From the IMG/VR virus record IMGVR_UViG_3300047586_000137, positions 1 to 52,077 of that record: DNA of 52,077 nt; one strand, 5' to 3'. This document shows positions 1-8,994 of the stretch, piece after piece; the first letter of the stretch is position 1; each line of letters begins with the position of its first letter. The stretch is from a virus. Below the pieces are notes generated by a model. The model was not told the DNA's origin and did no database searches. It saw only the letters and a program-made list of their open reading frames with translations. Both the position numbers and the translations under genes were made by a program.

Positions 1-127
1 GGCGATGACCTTCTATCTGATCCAGTGGAACGGTGTCTCTTCATCAATCGTCGCGAGTGCGTACATACCCGCCAACCAATGGGTGCGTCTTTCCGGGTCG
101 CTTCTCACGGTGAATACGAATGTGATC
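1..127. repeat. Terminal direct repeat (contig self-overlap), left copy
   Basis: Bases 1-127 are identical to bases 51951-52077, the last 127 bases of the window. The repeat lies inside a coding region and the reading frame continues correctly across the join. An odd length of exactly 127 fits an assembler k-mer overlap better than a biological terminal redundancy. The molecule was therefore circular or circularly permuted, with a unique length of 51,950 bp. Confidence 0.95.
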
Positions 128-343
128 TTTTTCAATATCGGCGGCTATGGCTGCTGGACGACTCAGGCCGTCGATCTGTTCGGCGCGCAGTGCGTTCCGA
201 TGGGGGGGCCTGGAGCCTACCAGAAGACTCCCGGCAACTACGGATACCACCCGAAGGTCCGTTTCGATACCGATGTTCTGATGCCGCAGTATGTCGGCCC
301 GGATCAAGTCAGCCTGAAACTCCGACTCGCGGAATACGTATAA
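2..343 (+). CDS. DUF2460-like tail protein with carbohydrate-binding-like insert (3' part; gene starts at 51478)
   Basis: This is the C-terminal part of the gene that begins at 51478 and crosses the circular join. The full protein is 271 residues. This part carries most of a beta-rich segment resembling the carbohydrate-binding inserts common in phage tail proteins (NFADSSWT upstream, then WVRLSGSLLTVNTNVIFF). It ends with VRFDTDVLMPQYVGPDQVSL, which fits the C-terminus of DUF2460-type distal tail proteins. The TAA stop directly abuts the ATG at 344, so it is translated with the tail-hub gene. It is probably a virion tail-tip component with a possible glycan-binding role. The fold is inferred; gene reality is well supported. 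Confidence 0.8.
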   Translation, partial: AMTFYLIQWNGVSSSIVASAYIPANQWVRLSGSLLTVNTNVIFFNIGGYGCWTTQAVDLFGAQCVPMGGPGAYQKTPGNYGYHPKVRFDTDVLMPQYVGPDQVSLKLRLAEYV

Positions 344-3300
344 ATGGGAAGCCTCGGAACAATCGCCACCGTCAAAGAGCAGGCACAAACTAGTCAGCCC
401 CTCATGCTGGCTGAGTTCGCCATGCCTGACGGGACGACTACGCTCCGGCTTTCCACACATGATCTGACGGCCACGGCTTTCCATTATGGCGGGCACGCCT
501 ACCTGCCTCGCATCCTGAATCAGGATATGGCCGCATTCCAACTGGTGAGCCAGCAAGGCGTCTCGATCCCGCCAACGATCAGCCTGAAACTGGCCGATGC
601 CGACAAATTGCTTTGGGGCTATGAGCAAGCCATCGGATTCCGGGGCGCAATTCTTACAATCCGTTTCGTCTTTTTCCAGGCCGGGGTAATGAGCCCGTTG
701 TTCTCTTCGGATTCCATCGCGTATGGTCCATTCCTGTGCTCGGCGGCGTCGAACGTGGACGACATTTCCCTGACCATCCCGGCCGGCTCCAAACTCAACA
801 TGGAGCAAATCCAAGCTCCGTTCGTTCACATTCAACAGACCTGCCCATGGTCCTTTCCCAGCAACACGGCACAACGCGCGGATGGCGCCGGGAACGAACT
901 CAGTGAGTTCTACCAATGCGGCTACTCACCGGATGTGGCGACGGGCTCGGGCGGTTGCGGGAACTATCAGAGCGGCAGCACGCCATATGCCTCATGCGGC
1001 TACAGCAAGGGCGATTGCGTCGCGCGAGGCATGTACTCTCAGGACTCATCCGCGCGCAAGACGGGGCGTTTCGGCGGCATGCAATTCCAGCCACCCACCG
1101 CGCTGAAATCCCGGTCCTACGTCACCGGGAACTGGCAGGAAATCTATAACAGCCTGAATGACTCGAAGTATGGCGATTTCGTTCCGATGGTCTATGGAAC
1201 GCAGTGGGTCGATTGCCCGATCATCGTTTCCACCGGCGACGCGAACATGGCGAAGTTCGAAGTCCTGGTCTGCCTCGGCCAGGTTACGGGCATCGACAAG
1301 GTGGTTCTGAACGATACCCTGATCCCATGTGCGAAGGGCGTAGAGGGGACGACGTACCCGGTGGCGGACGTCTCATTCTGCTGGCGCTGCATCAACAACG
1401 GCGCGCGCAGCGGCGCAGCGAACACAGATAGTCTGTTCGATGGCAAGGGCGACCCCTACGGCTCTTATTGCGTCCTGGAGATTGTCGTTCCGGTTGCGCT
1501 GGCATCGTCGTCCTCGGCGCCGCGCGTCCAGGCGCTCACCCATGGGCCGATGCTCCAGGTATTCCAGACCATCACGGCCATTACTGTTTCCGGCGGCGTT
1601 GCAACGGTGACGGTGGCCGGGAACCTGCCGCCGGTGCCTGGCAGCGTCGGTCAGTTCACGATCAGCGGGACTGGCATCTCGGGGATGGACAAGCAGTGGA
1701 CGGCGGGCCTGGTCTATTGGAATTATCCGCCTGAGCAACTTCAATTCACCTGTGGGCTGGGCAATGGGACCTATACCGGCCTGAACGGTGTTATTGAATA
1801 TCCCGTCAGCACCACGCGGCCACCCTGGGTTCTCCTGGACCTTTTACTCTGGTCAGGCTGGAACCTCTCGGATATCAACATCGCCAGCTTCATCGCGGCG
1901 GATGCTATCTGCGCGGTCCAGGTGAGTTACACGGACCAGAACGGAAACACACTCACCAAGGATCGCTATAAGTATCAGAACGTGCTGCGCCAGCGCCGGA
2001 GCGTGGGTCAGGTGGTGCGCGGGATTCTGGGTGCTATGAACGCTGTCGCCGTCAACAACGCTGGCGGCGCGCTCATACTCCTCATCAAGCAGACACTCGC
2101 CGATCAGCAGCCGGCCCTCCCCGCCGGCTCGAACTATGCGACCGCCGTTTCCAGCATTCATGCTGGCGGCGGCGCGGGCAACGGCTACGTCGCTTATGCC
2201 TTCGATGAGTCGGACGTGATTCGCGACAACGAGGGCAAAGGCAAACCGAAGTTCGCGATTACTCAGCGGCCCAATACGGATCTACCCGCGCTGTCCAGCG
2301 TCCAGTGGCAGGATGAAGATAATCAGTACGTCGTGGATTCGCTGACCGTGGCGGACCTTCCGGCCCTTGCGCGCGTGAGCCAGAACACGACAGCGGCGGC
2401 GCCAGCGGAGGGTTTCGCCAATTACGATCAGGTCCGGCGCATTCTCAATACCTTCTTTGCGGAAAATGCCTGGGGCAATCCCCGCAACGATCCGGGCGGG
2501 ACGCTCCAAGTTTCGCTAACTACGACATTCAAGGGAGTCGAGCTCACGGTCGGTCAGATCGTCCTACTGAGTTGGGCGCAGGCCAGCATCAGCCTTCAGC
2601 CCTTCCGGATTCTGCAAATCAAGCCGAGCACGAACTTTGAGACGTGCGATCTGTTGCTCCAATGGCATTCGGATACCTGGTATACCGACGCCTTCGGCCA
2701 GGCCACAACGCCAGGCGGCAGCGGGTCTGGTTCTGGCCCGCTTCTGCGCGCGCCCTACCCTGTTTTTACCGGACGCTCCCATTATGGACTCGCGGCGGAT
2801 CCCCTTCATAACGGCGAGAAGCCCAACTACACGCTCATCTCGGATTCTCTCTGGCAGGGACAGGCGACGCAGGCGAAGGTCTTCCGCGCCTCCGGGGTTC
2901 TCCCGGTGAATTCGTTTTCTACGGCGGAGAAACCTCCATTTGTTCCCCTTCAGGGTTCAACCTCTTCCACGGGCGGCGCGATTGCCGGCGGGCAGACCAT
3001 CTATGTAGGCTTCGCGGCGGAGGATTCCGCCGGCAAACTCAGCCCGCTCTGCAGTCTGGTCCAGACCTATGTCCCGTCTGGAACCAACACGAACACTGTC
3101 ACGGTCGCGAATATCCAGTGGGCAACGGGCACGTCGGCCTACCATGCGTGGATCGGTTCCGACCCGCAACGACTCTACTATGTGGGCCGCGTGGCGGGTC
3201 TGCCATCGAGCGTGACATTTGCACTCTCGCTCAACGCCGAAGTGAACGGCGACGTCTCGGCGCCGGATCAAACACTCTCCGGATTGCGGCTCTTGTTCAA

Positions 3301-4936
3301 GCGCGTCATGCGCGCCGGCGCGTGGGGCGGCGTGGCGACGGGGCGGACCAGTAGCAGCATTACGGTCACCGGGGCTGGCTGGACGACAAACCAGTGGGCC
3401 GGTCGCATTGTTTCGATGGTCGGCCTAAAGAATGGATCCACGGCGGCAGAGAATCCGCCCGGGGTGTCCTGGCTCATCACCGGAAATTCCGCCGACACTC
3501 TCAGCCTCAATGGTTCCTACGGCCCCGACCCAACGACCCTTTTCAGCACGTCGAATGGCGATCTCGCTGAACTCATCATCCGCGCGCAAGCGACGGCGGC
3601 CGCGGCCTCCAGTATCACGGATACCGGATTGGCGCTGACGGCCTCCGTCGAAATCGGCCGGCTGGTCCGGATCATCGCGGGGACCGGCGTGGGGCAGGTG
3701 GCCGCGATCACCGCGAACACGACCACAGTCATCACGATCCAGGGGACCTGGCCTGTGACCCCGGACACGACCTCAGTCTTTTGGATTGAAGAGGCCGGAT
3801 GGATCGGCTCGCAGGATTTCCCCGCCGGTTCCAACGCAAACCCGTTCGCCGCGGCGACGCAGTTCGCGGTAGGGATCGGCTACCCGCAGCAATATCTGAT
3901 GATCTGCCCGTTTGGCTTGAAGGCCGACGGTACGGCATCCCTACTTGGAGCCCAGAGCGTCGCCATCCGCGACTTCTTCCTCTGGGATCAGACCGATCCG
4001 AACGCGGGCGGTGGCACTGCCACGATCCCCGATGCGGCACAGGTTACAGGCTTCGCCGGATTGAACAGCATCGGCTATGTCAACGGGGTGCATTATTTTC
4101 GGGATGCGTCCGGAGGGATTCTATTCTCCATCGGTATTGGCTGGGCCGCGTCGACCGATACCAACTGGGCATCCGAAGAACTCTTGCTCAATGACGGAAC
4201 CATCGACGTTCCGCTGGGCTCTACATCCGCGGCCTTTTTCACCTCCGGATTGATTCCCTATCAGGGAGCGATCACCTACACGGTCAAGGGTATCTCGGTC
4301 AACAAGGCCGGAGTCTGGAATTTAAGCGGCCCATCGACGGCCAGCATCGCGGTCGACATCGCGAACCTGCCTTCATCCCTGCTGATCGTCTCCTCGCCCA
4401 CGATCACTACCGCCCTGGCAAACGCGCCCGGATACATTCTGGTCAACCCGGCCAATGCGGCGCAGTGGACCTGGCTGATTCCCTACCTCCTGGCGGCGAA
4501 CGCGAATCGCTGGTTTATCCAGTTCTTCATCAAGGTCTTCACTGATGCGACGCATACGGTCGCGGTCGGCCGGATCACGGATACCACGAATGCTCAAACC
4601 ACGAGCGGCCGCGTGTTGCATTTCGCGAGTACGACGATTGGTGGTGTTCCGATCATTGTCGGGATGAGCGTCACCGGGACGCACATTCCGGCTGATGCGA
4701 CCGTGGCCTCCGTCACGAGCAACAGCGTCACAATTTCCGCCGATGTGACGGGCACGGTGGCGAACGGGGCGACGATCATTTTTGAACCGGCCTGGCAATC
4801 GATCACCGGGCCTTTGTTTGTCCCGCCCGGCATTGCTTATGGGGGCACGATGCAAGCCGATTGGCAACCATACAATGGGCCGGAATACATGGAACTTGTC
4901 GTCGGTGAATGTACGAAGGAGGGCGCGTTCGTATGA
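344..4936 (+). CDS. Tail-tip hub protein: apparent fusion of lambda L-like Fe-S domain and J-like host-specificity hub
   Basis: 1530 residues. The first ~250 residues resemble lambda gpL/DUF2163 proteins: CPWSFP is followed by spaced CGY motifs and then GRFGGMQF, with cysteines at C167, C192, C205, C218 and C225. In lambda gpL a similar cluster of four cysteines holds an iron-sulfur cluster. The next part (from about residue 265, YGDFVPMVYGTQWVDCP) resembles the start of J-type hub proteins. Later segments are beta-rich and Thr/Ser/Gly-rich, with a fibronectin-III-like stretch (TYTVKGISVNKAGVW) near residue 1310. A ~65-residue module shared with other genes lies at 4598-4789. The protein should form the tail tip, contact the receptor and plug the tube. 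It overlaps the next gene by four bases (4933-4936). The L/J fusion is my reading from motifs, not a search. Confidence 0.8.
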   Translation: MGSLGTIATVKEQAQTSQPLMLAEFAMPDGTTTLRLSTHDLTATAFHYGGHAYLPRILNQDMAAFQLVSQQGVSIPPTISLKLADADKLLWGYEQAIGFRGAILTIRFVFFQAGVMSPLFSSDSIAYGPFLCSAASNVDDISLTIPAGSKLNMEQIQAPFVHIQQTCPWSFPSNTAQRADGAGNELSEFYQCGYSPDVATGSGGCGNYQSGSTPYASCGYSKGDCVARGMYSQDSSARKTGRFGGMQFQPPTALKSRSYVTGNWQEIYNSLNDSKYGDFVPMVYGTQWVDCPIIVSTGDANMAKFEVLVCLGQVTGIDKVVLNDTLIPCAKGVEGTTYPVADVSFCWRCINNGARSGAANTDSLFDGKGDPYGSYCVLEIVVPVALASSSSAPRVQALTHGPMLQVFQTITAITVSGGVATVTVAGNLPPVPGSVGQFTISGTGISGMDKQWTAGLVYWNYPPEQLQFTCGLGNGTYTGLNGVIEYPVSTTRPPWVLLDLLLWSGWNLSDINIASFIAADAICAVQVSYTDQNGNTLTKDRYKYQNVLRQRRSVGQVVRGILGAMNAVAVNNAGGALILLIKQTLADQQPALPAGSNYATAVSSIHAGGGAGNGYVAYAFDESDVIRDNEGKGKPKFAITQRPNTDLPALSSVQWQDEDNQYVVDSLTVADLPALARVSQNTTAAAPAEGFANYDQVRRILNTFFAENAWGNPRNDPGGTLQVSLTTTFKGVELTVGQIVLLSWAQASISLQPFRILQIKPSTNFETCDLLLQWHSDTWYTDAFGQATTPGGSGSGSGPLLRAPYPVFTGRSHYGLAADPLHNGEKPNYTLISDSLWQGQATQAKVFRASGVLPVNSFSTAEKPPFVPLQGSTSSTGGAIAGGQTIYVGFAAEDSAGKLSPLCSLVQTYVPSGTNTNTVTVANIQWATGTSAYHAWIGSDPQRLYYVGRVAGLPSSVTFALSLNAEVNGDVSAPDQTLSGLRLLFKRVMRAGAWGGVATGRTSSSITVTGAGWTTNQWAGRIVSMVGLKNGSTAAENPPGVSWLITGNSADTLSLNGSYGPDPTTLFSTSNGDLAELIIRAQATAAAASSITDTGLALTASVEIGRLVRIIAGTGVGQVAAITANTTTVITIQGTWPVTPDTTSVFWIEEAGWIGSQDFPAGSNANPFAAATQFAVGIGYPQQYLMICPFGLKADGTASLLGAQSVAIRDFFLWDQTDPNAGGGTATIPDAAQVTGFAGLNSIGYVNGVHYFRDASGGILFSIGIGWAASTDTNWASEELLLNDGTIDVPLGSTSAAFFTSGLIPYQGAITYTVKGISVNKAGVWNLSGPSTASIAVDIANLPSSLLIVSSPTITTALANAPGYILVNPANAAQWTWLIPYLLAANANRWFIQFFIKVFTDATHTVAVGRITDTTNAQTTSGRVLHFASTTIGGVPIIVGMSVTGTHIPADATVASVTSNSVTISADVTGTVANGATIIFEPAWQSITGPLFVPPGIAYGGTMQADWQPYNGPEYMELVVGECTKEGAFV
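4598..4789 (+). repeat. Shared ~65-residue tail module, copy 1 (inside hub gene)
   Basis: Protein-level repeat: RVLHFASTTIGG, then GMSVTGTHIPADATV, then SNSVTISADVTGTVANG. Related copies occur at 5053-5250, 18329-18577 and 20192-20412 in two other genes. The pattern is LHFAST, a G-x-x-V-x-GT turn, V-x-S-V, and a closing TGTG/TGTV-x-NG-x-x-I strand. Boundaries are approximate. Confidence 0.7.
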
Positions 4937-6966
4937 TGACGCTCTCGAACATCGTCACGGCCGACGTCAACCCGAATACGGGCGTCGTGCCCTCGCTGCC
5001 CTCCGCTGTGACGGTCATGCGGTCCATCGAAGGAATCACTAACGAGACGGTAAACACCAGCGCGTCCACCTCTTCGGGCAGCCCGGTTCTCACATTCCTC
5101 TCGACGACCGGAATGGCGCCCGGCCAGGCCGTCAGCGGGAGCGGCGTAGCGGCGGGTTCGGTGGTGCTCTCCCTGACGGCGACGCAGGTTACTCTCACCA
5201 AGAACACGACCGGCGTAGGGAACGGCGTGCCAATCGCCTTCGCCACCCCAGCCATCGGCACCTACAACGCCATCGCCCAGACGGCCTACTATGCTGTCGG
5301 GGTGGTTTTCTCCGCCGACGCGAACCGTTGCCAATGCACGGTTCTCTATTCGATCTGGGACAGCCTGTTTCAGACGATCAACGCATCCGGGCTCGCGGCG
5401 CAAGGCTACCTTCAGAGTGGCGTCTGCAAATCGTGGGGCGTCTACTCGATCCAGGACGCGAACAACGTCACGACGCTCAACTTTACGTGCCACCCGGAAC
5501 CGCTCGGCGTGGCGCTGTCGTACATGGCCTTTACGGCCGTTCCGACCAACTACTCGGGAGAGTACCTCGCCATGCCGGCGATGCCGTCTTATACGGCGGC
5601 ATTCGGCGCCTCGACCTTCTCCTACGCCATCGTCAGCATCACCATTGCCACCGGCGTGGTGACGAAGAGCACTGGCGCGAATTTCTCCTCGGCCATGGTC
5701 GGGAAATACTATTGGCTGAACGGCTTCCAGGTCAAATGCACGGCGTACAGCAGCACGAGCAGCATCACTGTGAAGTGCACGGGCGGCAGCACGCTTCCGA
5801 CGCCCGCCCAACTGAGCAACCTGATCACGGGCATCCCACTCCAGGATGAGGGCCTGATCACCCTCCTGGTCGGGCCGGCCGTCTCCCGGATCATCAAGAA
5901 AACGATGGTCGCGACGAAAGAACTCACCGGGGACGAGATGGCGGACGGCGGAGTCCCGCCAACAGTCCTTGGTGGCTCAGGGGACGCTCAGTTTACAGGG
6001 GTGGCGACATTCCACGGGACGGATGTCTCCTATCTCAGCTTCAGCGGCTCGGGTATTCAACTCATCAGTCCGGATGGGACGAAAATCGTCAGCGTCACGT
6101 CGACAGGTGCGCTGCTTCAGGGCAACGGCGCTACCGGCCCAACCGCGCTCGTGACGGCCTCCGGCGCGTTCTTTGCCTCCGCTTGGGATACCACTCACGA
6201 CGTTCCCAGTGGCCCGGCCTCGGTCATCACGCCGAGTTCTCTGATGTTCGCGGCTGCCTGGACGACAGCGGGCGTGGCGAATGGAGCATGCGCGCGGATT
6301 GGCAGCGCTGGCCTGATTATCGCCGCGGGCTGGAACCCCACTTACGGGGTCCCGAGCGGGCCGGCGGCTGTGCTCACATCCGCCAGCCTGACGTTCGCGG
6401 CTGCCTGGACGGTCGGCGGAGCAGTCAGCGGTCCCTACACGCAAATCTCGGCCAGCGGTATTGTGCTGGCCACCGGCGGGACATCGGGCTACCCGGTCAT
6501 CACCATCGGCACTTCGGCGATGACTTTCACCGGATATGGGGATGGGACTTCGGCGGAATTGGACATCTCTGCCTATGCCCTTGCCATGTACGCCTCGGGC
6601 GGCGGCCTGATGCTCTGGCTGAAAGAGGCGACTACTACCGAGGTCTGCGGACAGTTCTCGACGCCGAGCGGGATCACTTCCTCACAGATCGGCCTGTTTC
6701 TCAATTCCAGCAACACGGCGGGGCAATCGTTTGTCCAAGTGAAGGATTTCGGCTCCGGCGCCGTCGTCCAGGTGGGCTATCAGCCGGTCGGGTCTTTCAC
6801 CGCTGGCATCAGCCTCATCGGGGCAGTCTGCTGGAAAAGCAATCTCGGGACAGCCGCCAGCGGCGCGGGGACGCTCTCTAATTTGCCGACCGGGAAATCG
6901 GGGAATCCGGTTTGGCTCGCGGTTTATGACACAAACGGAACCCTTCGTTATATTCCAGCTTGGTGA
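4933..6966 (+). CDS. Fibre-like tail protein with internal repeats
   Basis: 677 residues from the ATG at 4933. That start has AAGGAGGG at 4916-4923 with nine-base spacing; an upstream in-frame ATG at 4909 lies before the ribosome site and is rejected. The N-terminal part is beta-rich and contains a copy of the shared tail module (about 5053-5250). The C-terminal half has near-repeats built on FAAAWT and VPSGPA (about 6145-6480), typical of trimeric fibre shafts. The end (NGTLRYIPAW) matches a C-terminal signature common in phage fibres: a Gly-containing strand, then Tyr, Pro and Trp. It follows the hub gene with a four-base overlap and is probably a central or side tail fibre. It has no signal peptide, unlike the genes after 9677. 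Confidence 0.75.
   Translation: MMTLSNIVTADVNPNTGVVPSLPSAVTVMRSIEGITNETVNTSASTSSGSPVLTFLSTTGMAPGQAVSGSGVAAGSVVLSLTATQVTLTKNTTGVGNGVPIAFATPAIGTYNAIAQTAYYAVGVVFSADANRCQCTVLYSIWDSLFQTINASGLAAQGYLQSGVCKSWGVYSIQDANNVTTLNFTCHPEPLGVALSYMAFTAVPTNYSGEYLAMPAMPSYTAAFGASTFSYAIVSITIATGVVTKSTGANFSSAMVGKYYWLNGFQVKCTAYSSTSSITVKCTGGSTLPTPAQLSNLITGIPLQDEGLITLLVGPAVSRIIKKTMVATKELTGDEMADGGVPPTVLGGSGDAQFTGVATFHGTDVSYLSFSGSGIQLISPDGTKIVSVTSTGALLQGNGATGPTALVTASGAFFASAWDTTHDVPSGPASVITPSSLMFAAAWTTAGVANGACARIGSAGLIIAAGWNPTYGVPSGPAAVLTSASLTFAAAWTVGGAVSGPYTQISASGIVLATGGTSGYPVITIGTSAMTFTGYGDGTSAELDISAYALAMYASGGGLMLWLKEATTTEVCGQFSTPSGITSSQIGLFLNSSNTAGQSFVQVKDFGSGAVVQVGYQPVGSFTAGISLIGAVCWKSNLGTAASGAGTLSNLPTGKSGNPVWLAVYDTNGTLRYIPAW
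5053..5250 (+). repeat. Shared ~65-residue tail module, copy 2
   Basis: Encodes PVLTFLSTTGMAPGQAV, then VVLSLTATQVTLTKNTTG and VGNG. The order of strands and turns is the same as in the modules at 4598-4789, 18329-18577 and 20192-20412. Limits are approximate, judged by eye. Confidence 0.65.
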
Positions 6967-6977
6967 AGAAAGAAAAC

Positions 6978-7199
6978 ATGATTCTCACTTTGAAGTTTCA
7001 CCCCGCCGATGCTGCGCTCATCACGCAAAAACGGCAAATGATGGCGCCGATTCAGAACCAGATCATGGGGATCTACGAAAGTATGATCGCGCGCGAAGGC
7101 ATGACGCCGACGCCCGGCGCGCCGATCAAAATCACACGTGAAGGCGCGGATTCCATCGACGTAGAAGTGCCCGATCCGCCGGGGCCATTGAAGGAGTAG
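6978..7199 (+). CDS. Small hypothetical protein
   Basis: 73 residues from ATG 6978 (MILTLKFHPADAAL). A TTG start six codons earlier is possible but overlaps the previous stop. GAAGAAAG just upstream can serve as the ribosome site. The protein is soluble, Met/Pro-rich and acidic at its C-terminus, with no recognised domain. It sits between the fibre gene and the L,D-transpeptidase gene, two bases before the latter, so it is probably co-transcribed with the host-envelope genes. Confidence 0.6.
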   Translation: MILTLKFHPADAALITQKRQMMAPIQNQIMGIYESMIAREGMTPTPGAPIKITREGADSIDVEVPDPPGPLKE

Positions 7200-7201
7200 C
7201 G

Positions 7202-7636
7202 ATGACCATCACCGTGAGTGTCCCGCATGACCGCACGAAATTAGGCAAATTAAGCCTCGATGACTTCGAGTGCGCCTGTTACTGCAAGGCCGACAATGCG
7301 GCGGCCGTGGATGCCGGCAACCCATCCCGGGATCCGCTGCTCGAGGATGGCGACACGCCCACCGGTCGGTATCTCGCTGTCGTGGATGGTGTGAGATTCC
7401 CCGAACATTCCTACGGGCCTCATCCGGTCATCGTCCTGACGGCCGTCAGCGGCGACGCTCTGGATAGCAAGCGTACCGGGCTGCTGGTGCACAGCGGGCC
7501 GCTTAACGCCGTGGGCGCGTTGCGACCGACTCATGGTTGCATCCGAGACGCGGATGATGACCAGGCGGAACTAGTCAGGCGAATGCAACTCCAGGGCGGC
7601 CGCGGCGTTCTGGAGGTCGTGGAGATCACAGAATGA
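7202..7636 (+). CDS. L,D-transpeptidase (YkuD-fold) protein
   Basis: 144 residues. It carries the YkuD hallmarks in order: a TPTGRY turn (52-57), LLVHSG with His97, and RPTHGCIR with His111, Cys113 and Arg115, matching the family pattern H...(S/T)HGC(I/V)R. Cys113 would be the nucleophile. Enzymes of this family form or exchange 3-3 peptidoglycan cross-links; related domains can also cut. There is no signal peptide, so it would need a holin or another route to reach the wall, as endolysins do. It overlaps the downstream membrane-protein gene by four bases (ATGA at 7633). No lysozyme, amidase or endopeptidase is visible elsewhere, so this is the only candidate wall-active enzyme. The domain call is strong; a lytic role is inference. 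Confidence 0.8.
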   Translation: MTITVSVPHDRTKLGKLSLDDFECACYCKADNAAAVDAGNPSRDPLLEDGDTPTGRYLAVVDGVRFPEHSYGPHPVIVLTAVSGDALDSKRTGLLVHSGPLNAVGALRPTHGCIRDADDDQAELVRRMQLQGGRGVLEVVEITE

Positions 7637-8319
7637 GAACGCTTCTGAGAATCCTCTCGGCCGTTGCCCTCTGCGCGCTGATTATGGCGCTCGGGGCGGC
7701 GGTGCGGCTGGGATGGCAGGCCGCAGAGACCTTGCGCGCTTGGCAGGCGATCCCGGCGCGGCTGACGCAGGTCATCGACCAGCGCCTCCAAAGCGTAGAG
7801 AAGACTACGGATTCACGGCTTGCCAGTATCCAACAGACGGCGGATCGGCGGCTGGCGAGCCTTCAGGCCGATGCGGACGCCCGGCTGGATACCACGATAC
7901 GTCTGGCTGACGCGCAATTGGCCGCCATGCGCGGCGAGTTGCTGGCGGAGGTCCATCCCCTCTCGCTCGAGGCCGCGGCCACGCTACGGGCCTACGGGGC
8001 GCTGCCTATGGCCATCCAGCCGACTGTTCAGACCATGAACGAACTCTCAGGGCCGTTTTTGAGGAACGCCCTCGGGGCGGTGGCGGCCGTTAAGGTGACG
8101 GCGGGTGATCTGGCGAAGGCCGGCCGCACCTTTGAATCTACTTCTTTGTCAATGAATGCGGCGGCGCAAAATAGCGCGGAGGCGTCCAAACAGACCGCCA
8201 TCGTCATGAGCAACTTTGCGAAGGCCACAAAACCTTTGCCTACCTGGGTTCGGATCGGGCTGGCGGTGGCGCCGCCCATAGCACAGACGGCCTTCGCCGT
8301 TGTAGGGAGCATCAAATGA
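7633..8319 (+). CDS. Membrane-anchored coiled-coil protein
   Basis: 228 residues. An N-terminal membrane segment (about 7-27, LSAVALCALIMALGAAV) is followed by a long charged helical region with a repeating (D/A)RLAS pattern (VEKTTDSRLASIQQTADRRL). A second hydrophobic stretch lies near the C-terminus (GLAVAPPIAQTAFAVVG). The layout suggests an inner-membrane protein with a periplasmic coiled coil, reminiscent of spanins or antiholins, but no family is recognised. Four-base overlaps with both neighbours tie it to the transpeptidase gene and the next small gene. Confidence 0.7.
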   Translation: MRTLLRILSAVALCALIMALGAAVRLGWQAAETLRAWQAIPARLTQVIDQRLQSVEKTTDSRLASIQQTADRRLASLQADADARLDTTIRLADAQLAAMRGELLAEVHPLSLEAAATLRAYGALPMAIQPTVQTMNELSGPFLRNALGAVAAVKVTAGDLAKAGRTFESTSLSMNAAAQNSAEASKQTAIVMSNFAKATKPLPTWVRIGLAVAPPIAQTAFAVVGSIK

Positions 8320-8660
8320 GTTGGCTGACAAAACTATTCGGTGATATCCAGGGCTTTTTCATGAGCCCCAAACTGCAGGCAGTCGAGAAGGAAATCGCGG
8401 CGCTTCTGCCGTTCGCGTTGAATATCGTGCAAGATATCAACGTCCTGGCGCCGAACAAGACCCTGACTGAAATCAACACGATCGCCACGAAGTACGGCCA
8501 GCCGGCCATCAATGCGATCGCGGCTGATCCGACCAGCACTGGCAACGTGCTGCTGAATCTGGGGACGGCGATCCTCCAGAAGAACCATGCCCCGGACGCG
8601 GCCACCTCGCTGCTGAACACCGTCGTGCAGCTCGCAGTCGTAGTGGCGAGGGCTCAGTGA
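8316..8660 (+). CDS. Small helical protein of the lysis/envelope cluster
   Basis: 114 residues beginning MSWLTKLFGDIQGFF; the start overlaps the previous stop (ATGA). The N-terminus is amphipathic, then come Ala/Leu-rich helices and a hydrophobic C-terminus (VVQLAVVVARAQ). I recognise no family. Its position among membrane proteins next to a transpeptidase suggests a role at the envelope. Confidence 0.6.
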   Translation: MSWLTKLFGDIQGFFMSPKLQAVEKEIAALLPFALNIVQDINVLAPNKTLTEINTIATKYGQPAINAIAADPTSTGNVLLNLGTAILQKNHAPDAATSLLNTVVQLAVVVARAQ

Positions 8661-8664
8661 CGCC

Positions 8665-8994
8665 ATGACCATCAACAAAGACACAGCGGCTACCATCGTC
8701 GGCTGGGTCCTTGGAGCCTCATTCTGGGCTACTGTGGACCCGGCCAAGCTGCTCACCGGGGATCGGATCGAAATCATGAAACTGCTCACAGGTGTTCTCA
8801 TGGCCGTGCTCGGCCATATCACGAATCACGAAACAAAGATGATCCCCGGAGGACTTGGTGTATTAGGTTTCTCAGAGCTCAAGCGGAATCCTGATGAAAT
8901 AGCCGAGGCTTTGAAATCCGCAATCGAAGCCGGTCATCCCGTCGTCGGCGCTATTCGCAACGCCGCCGCTCAATCAGATCAGCCCGCGAAGTGA
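8665..8994 (+). CDS. Possible holin-like membrane protein
   Basis: 109 residues. Two hydrophobic segments, about 9-25 (ATIVGWVLGASFWATV) and 38-54 (IMKLLTGVLMAVLGHIT), are separated by a short charged turn and followed by a polar, charged tail. That is a class-II-holin-like layout, but sequence alone does not prove function. Its stop overlaps the GTG start option of the following gene (8991-8994). Confidence 0.55.
   Translation: MTINKDTAATIVGWVLGASFWATVDPAKLLTGDRIEIMKLLTGVLMAVLGHITNHETKMIPGGLGVLGFSELKRNPDEIAEALKSAIEAGHPVVGAIRNAAAQSDQPAK

Noticed and set aside
44-916. Long leftward open frame of 290 codons
   Set aside because: Antisense to the tail protein and hub genes, low-quality composition, produced by high GC codon bias.
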